Source of the DNA: Tribonema minus
Taxonomy: Eukaryota > Sar > Xanthophyceae > Tribonematales > Tribonemataceae
Direction of reading: 5' to 3'
NCBI GenBank assembly: GCA_017506865.1
Contig: JAFCMP010000543.1
Span: 434,001-498,000 of the forward strand
Length of the DNA stretch: 64,000 bases
Shown one piece after another: positions 46,301 through 57,325 of this stretch. A program made the position numbers and the translations under genes. Under the pieces are notes generated by a model. It saw nothing but the letters and a program-made list of their open reading frames with translations. It searched no databases and was not told the origin of the DNA. Positions within the stretch are counted from its first letter, which is position 1. Each line of letters opens with the position of its first letter.

Positions 46301-48994
46301 ATGCGTGCCACACAACAGTCATCACCAATGGAAGCACAAATCGGCGACAACAATGCCGTGCGACGCGTGCGCGCAAACTACATACATGGTATCCTTGACC
46401 TACACAATTGCTGCGCTCCATGATGCATGTTTCCCCCCCAAAAAGAGGCAGCAGTTGTGCAACGCTTCCGCTGCCTTGAAACACACAAGCTTTTGCAGGC
46501 AGATACCATCCTGTAGATCACCAGCACGCAGCCCGGCGGCATTGACAGAAAGCAAAAATGCGTGAAGCAGAGCTGGAGTTGAGCAGCAATGCCCGTGCGC
46601 TTCGATAGATTCGTGCCGTATGCTTGGACTTTAAATACACCTTGTCTAAAACACTCATTACGCTTCAATGGTTACTTGCAACTTCAAAATATGTTTTGGT
46701 GTGCCTGTCACACCGAGCTTGACCGCCCACACATTGTCTGACGACACCGCACACCATTGAAACATCAGATCATGACACATACACCGCTACTTGGGTGATT
46801 CTACAACACGGGGGGGCCACTCACGTTGAGCGCGAGGACGCGCGTCTGCCACTTCATGTTGTACGCCATGGCGGCAAAGATGGTGGGCAGTACGCTGGGC
46901 ACCGCGTTGGGGGACAGCTTGCCACAGATCGCCTTGCACGCCTGCGCATAGAATTCAATTGCAGACACACGAGGACAGTGGTTGGGGCGTGAGTGCCAAG
47001 AGGTTGCACGCAAATAAAAGTTCAGACACAAAGGACGGTAATAGGGGCCAGTGCCGGGGGGTTGAGGCGTGCAAGCGAAGGAGCTTGCAGTGCCGCGCAC
47101 CTGTAGACTGATGATGCAGACAATGGCCCCGTAGTAGACAAGCACTGCTGTCGGGGAGGCGTGCTTTCCCCTGGTGGCTTTGGCGCGTTGGCGATGGCAA
47201 CATGGCCGTGTGCCGCTGCCTCTGCCGATGTGCACGGTTGACCTCGGCTTGCTTCATGACGGAACGTTCAGACAAATACCAAATGCAACTCCAAGCCCCC
47301 CCCGCATGCGCGCTCTGACAAAAAGCTATCCCAGAGCCTTGGGGGGAGCATTGCATGCTGACAAAGCTGGTACAGACTGCGATGGCATGCCACAGTTGCC
47401 GACATGTCATCACCTGATGAGATGGAAACCCAATCACAGCACTAAATGGCTTTGTACGAGCTCATGACATCACCGGGGCTGATGCGCTAAAAGTTTATGA
47501 CTACTGACATGTCGATTCAGTGGCACCAGCCACACCACCCCTCTGCTTGCAACGCAAGTACCAGTACATGCATTATTGGGCGCCGTGCAGACTCATTCAA
47601 AGGCGCCACTGCTCAACAGCGGGACTCCCATTTCTTGTGCGCTGCTACACGCAGTGCAAACAACACACTGCTGTGTCGCTACGCGGCACGCTGCCTCACC
47701 TCGGTGGCAGCGCCTCCAACTACACCCTTCTTGTGCGAAGCCTGCTCCAGCACTGTGGGCAGCATGCCCACCAGGTAGGGCTCCGCGCTGGGCGCCTCGC
47801 TGCATTGACGGCACGCGCACAGCAACATCATTTCAGCAACAACAGATATGTGGGGGTACTTGATGCCAGTAATAATGTCAGTACCAGCATTCACGTGGGG
47901 GTACTTGATGCCAGCGTCCCCAGCGCACCTCGCTGAGTGCACGCATGCAAATTGATTGTGGTGTGCGTTGGCGGTCTGCAAGCAATGCCATAAAGTATTA
48001 TGGCGGCTCCAATATAATGCAAATTGAGATTGAAAGACGTAATGCCAGTCAGCACTGCAGTTCTGGTGGTTTAAAGCTGTTCGCACACCTATCACGACAG
48101 GCAGTCATACAGTTGATGTAGCTCCTTTCCTGACAAACACATAACTGGTTCCTGGGTTGCAATCGACATGAAGAAGTAAGGCCTTGACATTGCTCGTGCA
48201 AATGCTGTGAGGAGTGCCAGGTATCAGCCTCAGTGCACCAGCAACGCACTGGCAAGCACAGTGACAGAAACCACGCTTATTGGCTGACAGGGAATCTCAA
48301 GCGCCAGTTCCGGCAGGCTGTATGAATGTCGGTCCCTTCACAAGCACAATTGGTGCCACATCCACTGGTTGCATGATGTTCCAGCTGAAATGAGGCATGT
48401 AAATATGATTGGCCGAAGAATGTGACGAAAACCTCAGCGCCAAGGCCCCCACAACACTCCTGACGACGCGTACGCCCGTCATCACTGACATCCGAACAAA
48501 CCTGAATTTACGCCTGCTGCACACAATGTCTGGATTAAACCCAACTCAAGCAGAAGCCTAGCGGTGCTTAGCAGCTGATCGGCTGGCAGCTGATGCCAAG
48601 TCGGTGATGCATTGTAGGTGGTACTGGCGAATGCTCACCGTGCGAGGGTAGCTATGGCCAGCAGCGCATTGCGTGCCTTGTCGGCGTCAGCGTCTGCTGC
48701 GGCCTTAGACAGCCCCTCCAGGTGAGGCTCCAGGGCGCGCATGTTACCATTCACCTCCGTGGCGAAGGCCGAGACCTGCGATGGCACAGCACCACCCAAA
48801 AGGGTCAGAACGGTTGTATGCGATCCCCATCAAAAGTAACACTAGCGCCAGCCCCCGCCACTGCAAAGACTGCGCTCCACCTAATAAATCCGGCTCATGC
48901 CGATGCTGGCTGGTACACTACGTCCGTGCCAGCGGGCTGCGTGTACCTTGCTTTGGTCCTCCGAGGAGTAAAAGGTGTCCGTCAGGGCCGCCAT
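37316..48994 (-). CDS. Translation elongation factor 3 (ABC-F family), 16 exons
   Basis: Exons in coding order: 48994-48947, 48775-48639, 47799-47700, 46941-46825, 46244-46143, 45634-45423, 45073-44794, 43966-43711, 42833-42469, 41913-41437, 40908-40729, 40035-39874, 39373-39218, 38864-38619, 37940-37839, 37468-37316. All junctions are in phase and give 1,031 residues, close to the 1,044 of yeast eEF3. HEAT-type repeats fill residues 1 to about 330. ABC1 has GGNDSGKTTLMRAIANG, LSGGWRMKLAMARAML and ILLLDEPTNHLD. ABC2 has GENGAGKSTMIK, LSGGQKVKVVLAAAMW and ILILDEPTNYLD, with the eEF3 chromodomain insert (residues about 759-864) between. The C-terminus is Lys-rich then acidic (ELEDEDEEFAQ). The protein is a ribosome-bound ATPase that helps release E-site tRNA. 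The start ATG sits in a good context (CACCATGG). The stop is unsure: read-through of the last donor would end at 37205, or a tiny exon follows. Confidence 0.95.
37738..37798 (-). repeat. Echo of eEF3 exon 15
   Basis: The exon 15 end with its donor (TACTCACCACAGCCTGGTCG on the plus strand, then CTGATCTTCTCGTCCTGCC) is repeated almost without change at 37734-37792, about 100 bp further into the intron. This is among the youngest-looking echoes. Confidence 0.92.
38199..38560 (-). repeat. Three echoes of the end of eEF3 exon 14
   Basis: Copies of the donor and exon end (plus-strand CGTGCTTGACGAACTCGTTG, then TTGTG.GAGATGATGACG.CGCCGCCCTGGAA) lie at about 38478-38545, 38339-38395 and 38202-38255. 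Each is followed by the same ACGTACATACC.CC phrase and carries an ACTCAC donor. They encode the ABC2 segment after Walker B (IISHNNEFVKH). Confidence 0.92.
39520..39795 (-). repeat. Decaying ladder of eEF3 exon 12 copies
   Basis: The nearest copy (plus-strand CCTCGTAGATGTACTCCTTG, GACTTGTCCTGGCGCCTGCT, 39734-39798) is almost intact, the next (39636-39675) is moderately diverged, and the farthest (39523-39550) is barely recognisable. Shared ACAACGACAGTACACTT spacers separate them. The ladder lies in the intron after the chromodomain exon. Confidence 0.88.
41303..41402 (-). repeat. Echo of the eEF3 ABC2 Walker A exon end
   Basis: Plus-strand CACCCTGATCAAGGTGGACG and the following CGCACG..GACGCGACAG copy the end of exon 10, which encodes GAGKSTMIK, at 41322-41372. 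A poly-C run (41306-41319) precedes it. The rest of this intron contains nothing recognised. Confidence 0.8.
42118..42372 (-). repeat. Two echoes of eEF3 exon 9
   Basis: Plus-strand copies of the exon end (GCGCCACCCGCCGGACAGCG...GCGTGCAGCGGCTTGGCCTTGCC) lie at 42118-42180 and 42277-42372. The second is almost as long as the original segment. Both map to the ABC1 signature region. Confidence 0.88.
42936..43612 (-). repeat. Seven-step echo ladder of eEF3 exon 8
   Basis: The donor end of exon 8 (plus-strand CTCACCGTACGCGAGCGTGA, then ACTTGCAGTTGCAGAGGTCC) recurs at about 43527-43612, 43418-43445, 43296-43340, 43146-43178, 43026-43072, 42983-43012 and 42936-42966. The copy nearest the exon is the longest (about 85 bp). 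Each is preceded by an AACTTCAAGA-type phrase. This is the longest ladder in the window. Confidence 0.9.
44490..44760 (-). repeat. Two long echoes of eEF3 exon 7
   Basis: About 115 bp from the donor end of exon 7 (plus-strand CACCTTGAGGTTGGGCGTGA through GGCGCTGCAGCTGCGCGT) recur at 44641-44757 and 44497-44611, and both are followed by a TAAAACTTCAACTTCAAC phrase. Identity is very high, so these are recent duplications. Confidence 0.95.
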
Positions 48995-49241
48995 GGTGAG
49001 AGTTTGCGGGCGAGCGAGGTGTGGGTTGTTCCTCTGCTGCGCCTGTGACTTCGCGCTGAGTGCTGCTGCTACTGTCGCACGCTGTCGACAGAAGGGCAGG
49101 GGGCGCTGCTGTAACACAGGCGCTGCGATGAACTCCACTAATTTCTCAACCACGCACTTCAGGATACTCGAGTTAACCGAACTCCGAGTTTTACTCGTCT
49201 TTTACTTCAAGTATGGAGGGTCACCGTGAACTTTGATGCAG
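48995..49241. promoter_or_regulatory. Divergent promoter region, eEF3 (-) and TPR gene (+)
   Basis: The eEF3 start codon (48994) and the TPR gene lie head to head, so this stretch must carry the eEF3 promoter and 5' UTR and probably the first exon of the TPR gene. No TATA box or other element is convincing by eye. Confidence 0.4.
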
Positions 49242-52200
49242 GAATCCATATCTTTGGAATAGTCATGGCGCAAGCGTTGCCGAAGCTGCTGAGGCCTGGG
49301 TCACAGTATTCCGCGCCAAAAATGCAGCAGCAAAGAAGGTGCGTGCAGATTGTGGCACATTCACGTCATGAAGCCCGAAAAATAATATCGTCCCATGCTC
49401 TGCCCGTTGATTAAGCCCCAATGCCGTTCTGACTGGGCGGCGAAGTGTCTACGCTGCTCATATGACTAGAAAAGGAGAGTGGATTGCGAAGGACTGTTGC
49501 AGCTCAAGAACTGGCCAGCACTGATCCCACAATAAGGGCAGCATGCTTGTTGGCGGGTGCCACATGTGCGCTCTACAGTGTTTGAGACATACTCAGGTCC
49601 CTGATGATTCACATCAACAGGTGCTGGCTAGCTGGCCAGGGGTCATGGCACAAGTGTCTGCTTACCCTGGCTTCCGTATCCCAATGTTTCCGACATTGTT
49701 TCATCTGCTCCGGGGAACAGGAGCAACATGCTCTGGCGCGCAGCGCAGCGCTGGCGTACTACCTGCCATTTGACGCAGCGTGACAGGCAGGCAAAGAGTA
49801 CGAGGCACCCTGTGGCCCGAACGCCCTCGCTTCAGCAGCGCCGCTGCCGTTGCACTCTCATGACTGCAGTTCGCAGCAGGGGACGACGAGGGCGCGCTGC
49901 AGGGGTACACGGCGGCGCTAGCGTGTCTGCTGCCGTTCGACGCGACATCCGAGGAGGCGTTGGCGCTGCCGCCTCACGACGTCAGCGCCATGTGCCTGGA
50001 GATCACAAAGGTGAGCGGAGCCATGGCTGTGCTGTTGACCAGTCCTACGACCGGGGCGAGGGTGCGGGCTGACTACGTCAGGTTATGCATCAATCCGATC
50101 AGTTCATAACTGGTGATTGTGGCAGGAGAGGTCGTGATGACTCGCGCAAAGCAGTCAGCATTGTTGTCATTTCATGCACACGCAACTGCACGTCTGCGCG
50201 TACCTTCGCGCCCGCAGCGCGCTGCTTGGCACTGTTCACCCACCCGCGCCGCTGCGTCAGCAAATGTGGACCTGTTGCCCCTCGCCGGCATGCACGCCGC
50301 GCGCGCACTGAGGGCACAACGCGCCGCAAATGAACACCCCCTAGACGTAACTCGAAAGAAACACAACAAGCACGTTCCAACTTGCCGCAACCGGCGCTGC
50401 GCGCGCCTCGTCCCCTCCTTGCCGCCGCGCGCGCCGACGGTCACCTGACCTTCTCCACCGCGCATTCTCATCAAGGCGCTGCGTCAGCTCAGGGCCAGAG
50501 TCATGCCACATCCCCCAGCCTCCCCCCCAGCCGCCCCCCTGTAAACCCCGCCACATGTAGCAACGAATGGGTGCGCGCGCCGCATCACGCAGGTGCGCGC
50601 GAACCTCTCGCTGCTGGAGCTGCGTGCGGGCCGCCCGCGCCTCGCGCTCGCGGACGCCGACGCCGGCGCGCACGCGACGGCACGCTGGGCCAAGTGCCAC
50701 GCGCGGCGCGCGGCGGCGCTGGCGGCGCTTCGGCCGCCACGACGACGCGCGCTGCGCGTACGCCAAGGCGGCCGACCTGTGCAGCGCGAGCGGCGGTGGC
50801 GCCGGCGGCGCAGATGCCGCTGCTGCCGCCGCATACCGCGCGCTGGAGGACGAGGAGGCGGCCCTGCACACCGAGCTGCAGGTGCGGGTGGAGGACATCC
50901 TGCGCCGCCGCCGCGCGCGCCGCGAGCAGGAGCGGCAGCGCGTGCTGAGCGGCGTGGCTGGCGGCGGCAGCGGCGGCGGCGGCGGCGGCGTTGGCGGCGC
51001 ACGCAAACTCCCCCTCGAGGGCCTGGACGCGCTGGGCGCGCTGCGCTGCCTGGAGGACTCGACGCGCGGCGCGGCGCTGCTGCTTGCGCCGCTGCTGCAC
51101 CCGCGCGACCTCGCACGGCTGGAGGCGACATGCCGCTTCCTGAGCGGCCTTGCGGACAGCGGCGACGATGACGCTGGCAGCAGCGGCGGCGGTGCGCTGG
51201 CGGCAGCGGCAGCAGTGGCGCTGGCGGCGGTAGCGGCGGCGGAGGCGGCGGCGGCGCAGGCGGCAGCGGCGGCGGCGACGGCGGCGAGGAGGGTCGGCGG
51301 CACCGGCATCGGTGCCCGCAGCGGGCTGTCCGCGCGCGCCGCGTCTCTTGCGCGCAGCCGCTGCTGTCGCTGGCGCGCAGGGGGCGCTGCGCGGAGGACG
51401 CTGCGCTGCGCGCGTCCGTGGACGCCGCGGCGCGCGCCTTCTACGACGCGCCCTGCTGCGACGGCGGCGGTGACGGCGGCGGTGACGGCGGCGGCGGCGG
51501 CGGCGGCGGCAGCTACGACGGCTGGGACGGCAGCAGCAGCGCAGAGGCGTGCGCGGCGCTGGCGGCGTTTGCCACTGCCATCGTGCCCGCGCTGCGCATC
51601 GACGTGATGACGCTCCCCACAACGCGGCTCACGTATGAGGACACCAGGCCCGCGGCGGCGGCGCTGGCGGCGCTCGGCGGCGGCGGCGGCGCGCCGCTGG
51701 CCGAGCGGCACGCGCTCTTCGCGCAGTACGCGCGGCACAAGATCCTGCACAACCCGCTGTCGTGGATGGGCGAGCACACAGCGGAGCGGCGCGGAAACGG
51801 CGGCGGCGGCGGCGGCAGCGGCAGCGGCGGTGGCGGCGGCGGCGGCGTCGATGGCGGTGGTGGCGGCGGCATTGCGGCGGCGCCGTCGCCGCCGCTGCGC
51901 GAGCGCTGCGCGCTCGCGTACATGCTGCGCGGCTCGCCCATGTCGCCGCGCGCCAAGCTGTACGCGCTCGGCGCCGCGCGGCGCGCGGCGGAGGCGCACG
52001 CGCGCGCCTTCGGCAAGGCGGCGCTCGCCGGCACGCTGCTGCACAGCAGCGCCGCGGAGGCGCCGCTGGCGGAGTTGTACCGATTCGACGTGGTCGGCGC
52101 GGCAGTGCGCGCAGTTGTGTGGGCGCGCACCGCCATGACGCGCGGCCCGACGGACGGCGAGGGCATGCTCCTGCTGTCGCAGGGCTGCCACAAGCTGCTG

Positions 52201-53418
52201 GCGGAGCTGCTGTACGGCTACGCCGCGGCGCTGCCGCACTGGTGCGGCGCGGACGCGCTGCGGCGGCGATACACTGAAGATTTCAACGCCGTGTACCGCG
52301 CGCTGCCGGCGCTGCTGCCTGCGCAGCGCCGCGCGCCGGAGGAGTGGCCCTCGGAGGAGGCGCTCGCGGCCATGTGCCCTGCGGACACGCCCTCCGCGGT
52401 GCTGAGGACGTTCCAGGTGTGCTCGGCGAACGCGGACGACATCGACGCGTACTTTGCGCACGATGCGCGGCAGCTGGAGCTCTGGCGCACAGGTATGTAT
52501 CGCGCATCTTGCTGTTTTGAGTACGCGATGCCGCGTCCAATAATGGCAGCTGTTCTCATAGTTTTGTGGGGCTATGCTCTCATGGGATTGCGGCTGTCGA
52601 GGACCCAAGAGAGGCTGCACGTCTGGCATTTTCCTGTGACGAGCTGGGTGCATCATGGGTCACGGGTACTGTGACGAAATGCAGCCGCCGCGGGTGCGTC
52701 CTTTGCGTGCGATGCGCAGCAGAGGCGGAGCTGTGGCGCACTGGTGCCGCGCCGTGCTACCTCTGAAGTTGAAGTGCGTCACGCTGCCTCGTCATCGGAC
52801 ACGGTTGCCTGAGGTGGTGTTCAGGACTGCTACTGCTGCTTCTTGGCATTTTGTTGCGCAAGGTTGACTGAGAATTATGATTGGACACAGCGGATTGGTG
52901 CAGGCGGTTGACTTTGAAGTTGCTGGAGGAGCAGGTTGGTGTCGGCGGCGTCGCAATCACTTGCAAGCAGTGGCCGCACAATGTTCCGCGTGCAAGCACC
53001 CTCACGCGACGTCACGCCGCGCCACGGCACTCGCGCGAGAATCTGACTCAGAACACCACTTGCACTTGCACGCGCGCACGCACGCACGCAGGCCTCGCGC
53101 ATGCCGCGCCCTGGCTCAACGGCAACGTCTACGGCTGCCTCGCGCCGCTGCAGCTGCTCGCCGACATCCACAACGCCGACGGCGGCGGCGGATGGCGGTG
53201 CGACTCTGACCGCGGCACGCTCGCCGTTTTCCTGCTCGCCAAGGGGGAGGAGTGGGGGGGCGCGGGGGCGGCGGGGCGAGCGCTGCTGCAACGGCTTAGG
53301 TCGCGGCGTGCACTTGCGGAGCTTTCTGCCGGCTACTACGAGATGGCGCGGGACCTGGCATATGTGCTGCCGCAGCTGCACGCAATGTTCGCGGAGGCGA
53401 TGGAGGGCCACGCTGCGC

Positions 53419-53453
<35 letters not shown>

Positions 53454-53486
53454 GACACGGACAGCGATTCCGAGCAATCCGACTGA
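49242..53486 (+). CDS. TPR protein with F-box-like motif and Gly/Ala-rich inserts (5' end uncertain)
   Basis: Exons: about 49242-49338, 49870-50010, 50593-51292, 51358-52492, 53092-53486. The first ends AKNAAAKK and joins in phase to FAAGDDEGALQGYTAALACL, a TPR hairpin. Exon 3 continues VRANLSLLELRAGRPRLALA and WAKCHARRAAALAALG.RHDDARCAYAKAADL, a second TPR, but one extra C near 50731 breaks the frame between its two halves. Later come a Gly-rich run, an F-box-like segment (LLHPRDLARLEATCRFLSGL), an Ala run, a 65-bp GC-rich intron (51293-51357), and a C-terminal region of no known family. The end is acidic (EDTDSDSEQSD) before TGA. No start ATG was found. A co-chaperone or ubiquitin-ligase adaptor role would be a guess; no function is assigned. 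Confidence 0.7.
49735..49785 (+). repeat. Upstream echo of the TPR gene exon at 49870
   Basis: GCGCTGGCGTACTACCTGCC and ATTTGACGCAGCG copy the exon segment GCGCTAGCGTGTCTGCTGCC GTTCGACGCGACA about 170 bp upstream. A second echo in the same gene (GGCGGAGCTGTGGCGCACTG, 52728-52747) copies the end of the exon that stops at 52492. Confidence 0.75.
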
Positions 53487-55305
53487 TATGCGGGGGCGCA
53501 CATGCCGCTTGAGCCAGAGCATGCGCGTGCACCAGTGCGACCGCCCTTCCCTGATGGAGGGCTCTACGTACTTCGAAGTACTTCTAGATACTATACATTC
53601 AGAACCTGGTGTTGCTGCGGGCGCAACAGATTCCGCGTCCACGAGCACCAAGGGGCTGTGAGGGGAGGGGGGGCAACAACGAGGCGCGCTCACCGTGTGT
53701 GTGCAGCGCTTCCAGCGTACTGTGTACTGTACTGTGCGGGGGCGCAGAAAGCGTCCTCTTTGCCCGGTCCGCACGCCTCCATGAAGGAAATAATTCGTAG
53801 TGCTGGGCGCGCAAGCAGATGTTCATTCCTTTTCAATTGTTTCAATGTATACGTGCCTCAACACACCACGTTCGGTGCAATTGTTGCAACATGCTGCCTG
53901 TGTGCCTTTCCAGAGAATGGCATCCTCACAGCACCAGACATGCACTGATAGTCCTTTGCAGTTCTGAATACTGCTAGCGAGACCAGCTGTTGGCGATGTT
54001 AATGCAGTTGAAACATGGGCAGGGATGAAGGCGCCACACTCTTTGTTGGCCGCTATAAGGAAACAGCGTGACTGAGAGTCATCACTGACTTGTTTTAGTA
54101 TACTTTCATCCCAGGTGTTTTTGTTGTGGCAGTATGCATGTATGCACCAGCTGGCCTCAGCTGCACAATGCAATGCTTCTTGGCTGTTCAAATACGCGCA
54201 CAAGGGGCTCGAATCCCTGATGCGCCACCTGCAACTGCAACTCCTTGCCGGCCCTCATGTTGCTGCATGCGCTCGCTATCACGCGCGCGCGGATGGTCTG
54301 GATGCGCCGACTCAGTCTCGACTCGACTGACATACACATGTTTGCTGGTGTTGCCTCGGGAGGGAGCTTGGTGCAAGGTATTGCTGATACTACTGTGGCA
54401 TGTGGTCCCTGCGCTCGCAGTTGACCTGCGCTTTCAATGGTCACCTGCAGTGTGAACACCCCTCTTAAGGGCCAGAACGCCAGGAAAGACACACAATGAT
54501 AATGTGTACAGTGGCTCTGCAATGGATAGGTCTTAAGTTATTGTGTGCATTGGTGCATCAGGTTGCATGCCTGCTTGTATGAACGTTACAAAATTCACAC
54601 ACCGGCAGCTTCTGCTTCTCTGGCCGCTCACTCGTCATGTGACACATCATGGAGAATCTACCAAATCGAGCGCGCGCAGTCACATCTGCCCATACACCGC
54701 CTCTCTCTTCATGCACCGCCTCATCCCAGCACTGTGACTATCGTGCACATTTGCCCTTCACCATGCACCATCTTATCGCATGCTCCGCTCAACAAACCGG
54801 CGCGCAGCAGCCGCTGACGTCCATTTGCTGGTTCGGCCAATAAATACGCGTGCGGCACTGCTGAACTCTCATGCCTGCGCGAATCACCAATACCGTGGGA
54901 AAGGCTCTCATCGGCGGCTCTACGCGCCTGCATACTGCGTGCGCGCACTCGCTCTGCCGCAGCACTGACGGCGCTCAACACACACCCGGGGGCAGCGCTC
55001 AGCCACCCCCCCCCCCTCTCCTGCTTCAGCTGACAGCGCTCAGCGGCCATTGCGGCAGCGCTCTACACACCCGGCAGCAGCGCTCAGCACCCCTGCTGCA
55101 GCTGACAGCGCTCAGCGGCCATGGTGGCAGCGCTCAACACACCCGGCAGCAGCGCTTGGCACCCTTCCTTAGGCTGCTGCAGCTGACAGCGCTCAGCAGC
55201 TGGCAGCAGCGCTCCACATACCCGGTAGCAGCGCCTGCTCAGCGTCCTCCCTGCTGCAGCTGACAGCGCTCAGCACCCGGCAGCAGCAGCAGCGGGAGCG
55301 CTCGC
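53487..55305. other. Intergenic region with a (GCAGCGCTC)-rich repeat array
   Basis: No gene is recognised between the TPR gene and the first Gly/Tyr-rich gene. From about 54955 to 55290 an imperfect array of CAGCTGACAGCGCTCAGC and CACCCGGCAGCAGCGCT units (about 50-70 bp apart) runs up to the stop codon of the minus-strand gene, so it probably lies in its 3' UTR. The array has no constant frame. Confidence 0.65.
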
Positions 55306-55562
55306 TCACTTGCCGCCGCCGCCCCGCTTTCCGCCGCCCCCCTTCTTCTTGCCGCCCCCCTTCTTCCTCCCCCCCTTTCTCTTGCCGTCCCCCTTTTTGC
55401 CGCCCCCCCTCTTGTCGCCCCCCTCACCGCCGCGCTTGGGGCGCTTGCGGTAGGGCTTCCTGTATGGCTCCGTGGGCTTGTGCTCCGGCCTCCTTTCATA
55501 GGGCGTCTGACTGCCGTAGCCCCGTCCGCCGTACCCGAAGCCGTAGCCGCCGCCGCCGCTCA

Positions 55563-55598
<36 letters not shown>

Positions 55599-57325
55599 TG
55601 CCGCCGCTGTAGCCGTACCCGTAGCCGCCCTTGCCGCTGTACCCGTACCTGCGCGCGAGCGAGAGCGTGGCGTGTGGCAAGTGCGGGTAAGGTCAAAGGT
55701 TTTGCAAAGTCCTAGGGGGCAGCGCATTGCTGCGGCGTATGACGGGGCTGCGAACGGGAAAAGCAAAAGCATTTCTCTTTCTTGTCGCTACAGCGGAAGT
55801 GAGAGTTGAGCTGTGCGGCCAGTGCTGACAGCCAGTCGGCTGCCCTCTCATGCAGCCCTCCCTCGTGTGTGCCGAGTCGCTCGCTGACGTGCGCACCTGG
55901 CGGCCGCTGAAGCCCCCTGGAGTTTCTGGCAGCATGCGCTGCAGGGGAGGGGCGCTCGCGAACTGTGTGCGACTGCGAAGACCCTGGGACGTCAGCTGTT
56001 GCGCGCGTACGTGTATCCACGCAGCGCGTCCTACGACTTGAGCAGCGTCGTACAGACGCTCCTTGCACGACGTGCGTCACCCAGCCCTATCCCCCCCCCC
56101 CCCCCCACACACACACACACAACGGGGGAGCACGATTCATGACGGCTCCCAGAGCTGATGAACCACACACATCCACTCTAAATGAACCGTGAGCCACCCT
56201 TGAGGTTGGTATGCTATGTACGATGCTACGATCATATGAGTGGCCTCAAGGCGGTGAAAGACATTGGACCTGTCGGTGCTTGTGACACTATGAGCAACTT
56301 CAATACTGCCTACTCGCAATGTTGGCACCGTGTCATCATGCGTTGAGAAGGCTCCCCCAAGGGGTGCTTTCCCATTGACCGCGCGAGCATCGCGACCCAG
56401 CTGTTCTGAACTTCCACTCTGCAAACATATTCAGGGTGGCGCACACGGAGCAAGGCGATGTACTTCAAGTACGAAGGACTCACCCAAAGCCGCCATCGGG
56501 CTTGCCCTGATCCGGCGCATAGCCATCAAAGGGCCAAATGTAGTCTCGCCAGTCTGCAAGAAAGAATGGGGGGAAAAGGGGCGGGGGGAACCATGTGACA
56601 GGATCGGTCTCAAAGGCACAACGGCAGACTACCTCTCCGTGAGGGTGCAGTCTGCACCTGACCGCAATTGGAAGCACTATGCAGGGCATGTGTTTGGAAG
56701 TACATATTGATGATTGAACAGCAGAAGGTTCACCGACAAGTTGGCACTGACGATGGCCTCTTCCAACACAAAGGGCCTAGCATGGGGCAAAGAGTTTAAG
56801 ATGTATTGCATCACTTGAGCATGCAAACGCCGCAGCCCGGGAGAGCCAGCACGCTCTCAGCAACGGTCTTGCGAGACACGTTGACAAAGGAGTTGCTCCA
56901 GGTCACCGAAAATCCAGGTCAACGATGATCGTTGCCTGCCAACAGCGATGTGGCAAGTGTGTACGAGGGGTTCGTTGCAAACTTCTTAGCAGATTCGCGC
57001 TGCCATTGATCTCACACGTCCGGAACAAGCTGCGCTGGAAGCGATGCATCACACAGCCTGATGCTGCGCTGAAATGCCAGCTCACCCTGCAGCTGGCGAC
57101 TTCGAATTCAGGTTTGGATGGCGAATTTTGTTGTGTCGTCGTTGCACTGCTTTTCCAGAAGATGGCGATTTGCAGAAACCCAAGACTTGAAGGTGTAATT
57201 GGTCACTTACCCCACAGCTCTCTGTCACGCCGACTCCACTCATGCTCCGGTGTGTCACTGTGGCCATGTCCGTTAGCTACTGCAGCAGTCGCGGCCAACA
57301 ACGTCACTCCGAGCAGCAGCCTCAT
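55306..57325 (-). CDS. Secreted Gly/Tyr-rich protein with Lys/Gly tail (3 exons)
   Basis: Exons: 57325-57211, 56553-56484, 55648-55306. Phases fit exactly (G|AC makes Asp, GG|G makes Gly) and give 175 residues. The start MRLLLGVTLLAATAAVANG is a clear signal peptide, followed by a His/charged segment (HGHSDTPEHEW), an aromatic acidic patch (DWRDYIWPFDGYAPDQGKPD), a Gly/Tyr block (YGYSGKGGYGYGYSGG, then GYGFGYGGRGYG), a Tyr/Arg/Pro bridge (EPYRKPYRKRPKRGG), and a tail of alternating Lys and Gly that ends RGGGGK. The composition suggests an extracellular structural, adhesive or matrix protein whose basic tail could bind polyanions. No family is recognised. It shares strand and style with two more genes downstream on the map. 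Confidence 0.82.

Noticed and set aside
50341-52656. 771-codon open frame on the minus strand
   Set aside because: It is antisense to the GC-rich TPR/F-box-like exons, consists mostly of Ala/Arg runs, and has no domain. The plus frame has coherent TPR signatures and splice borders.
56907-56935. A 29-bp candidate exon of the Gly/Tyr-rich gene
   Set aside because: Recounting the donor of the first exon showed that it joins directly to 56553 in phase (G|AC), so the extra exon is not needed.
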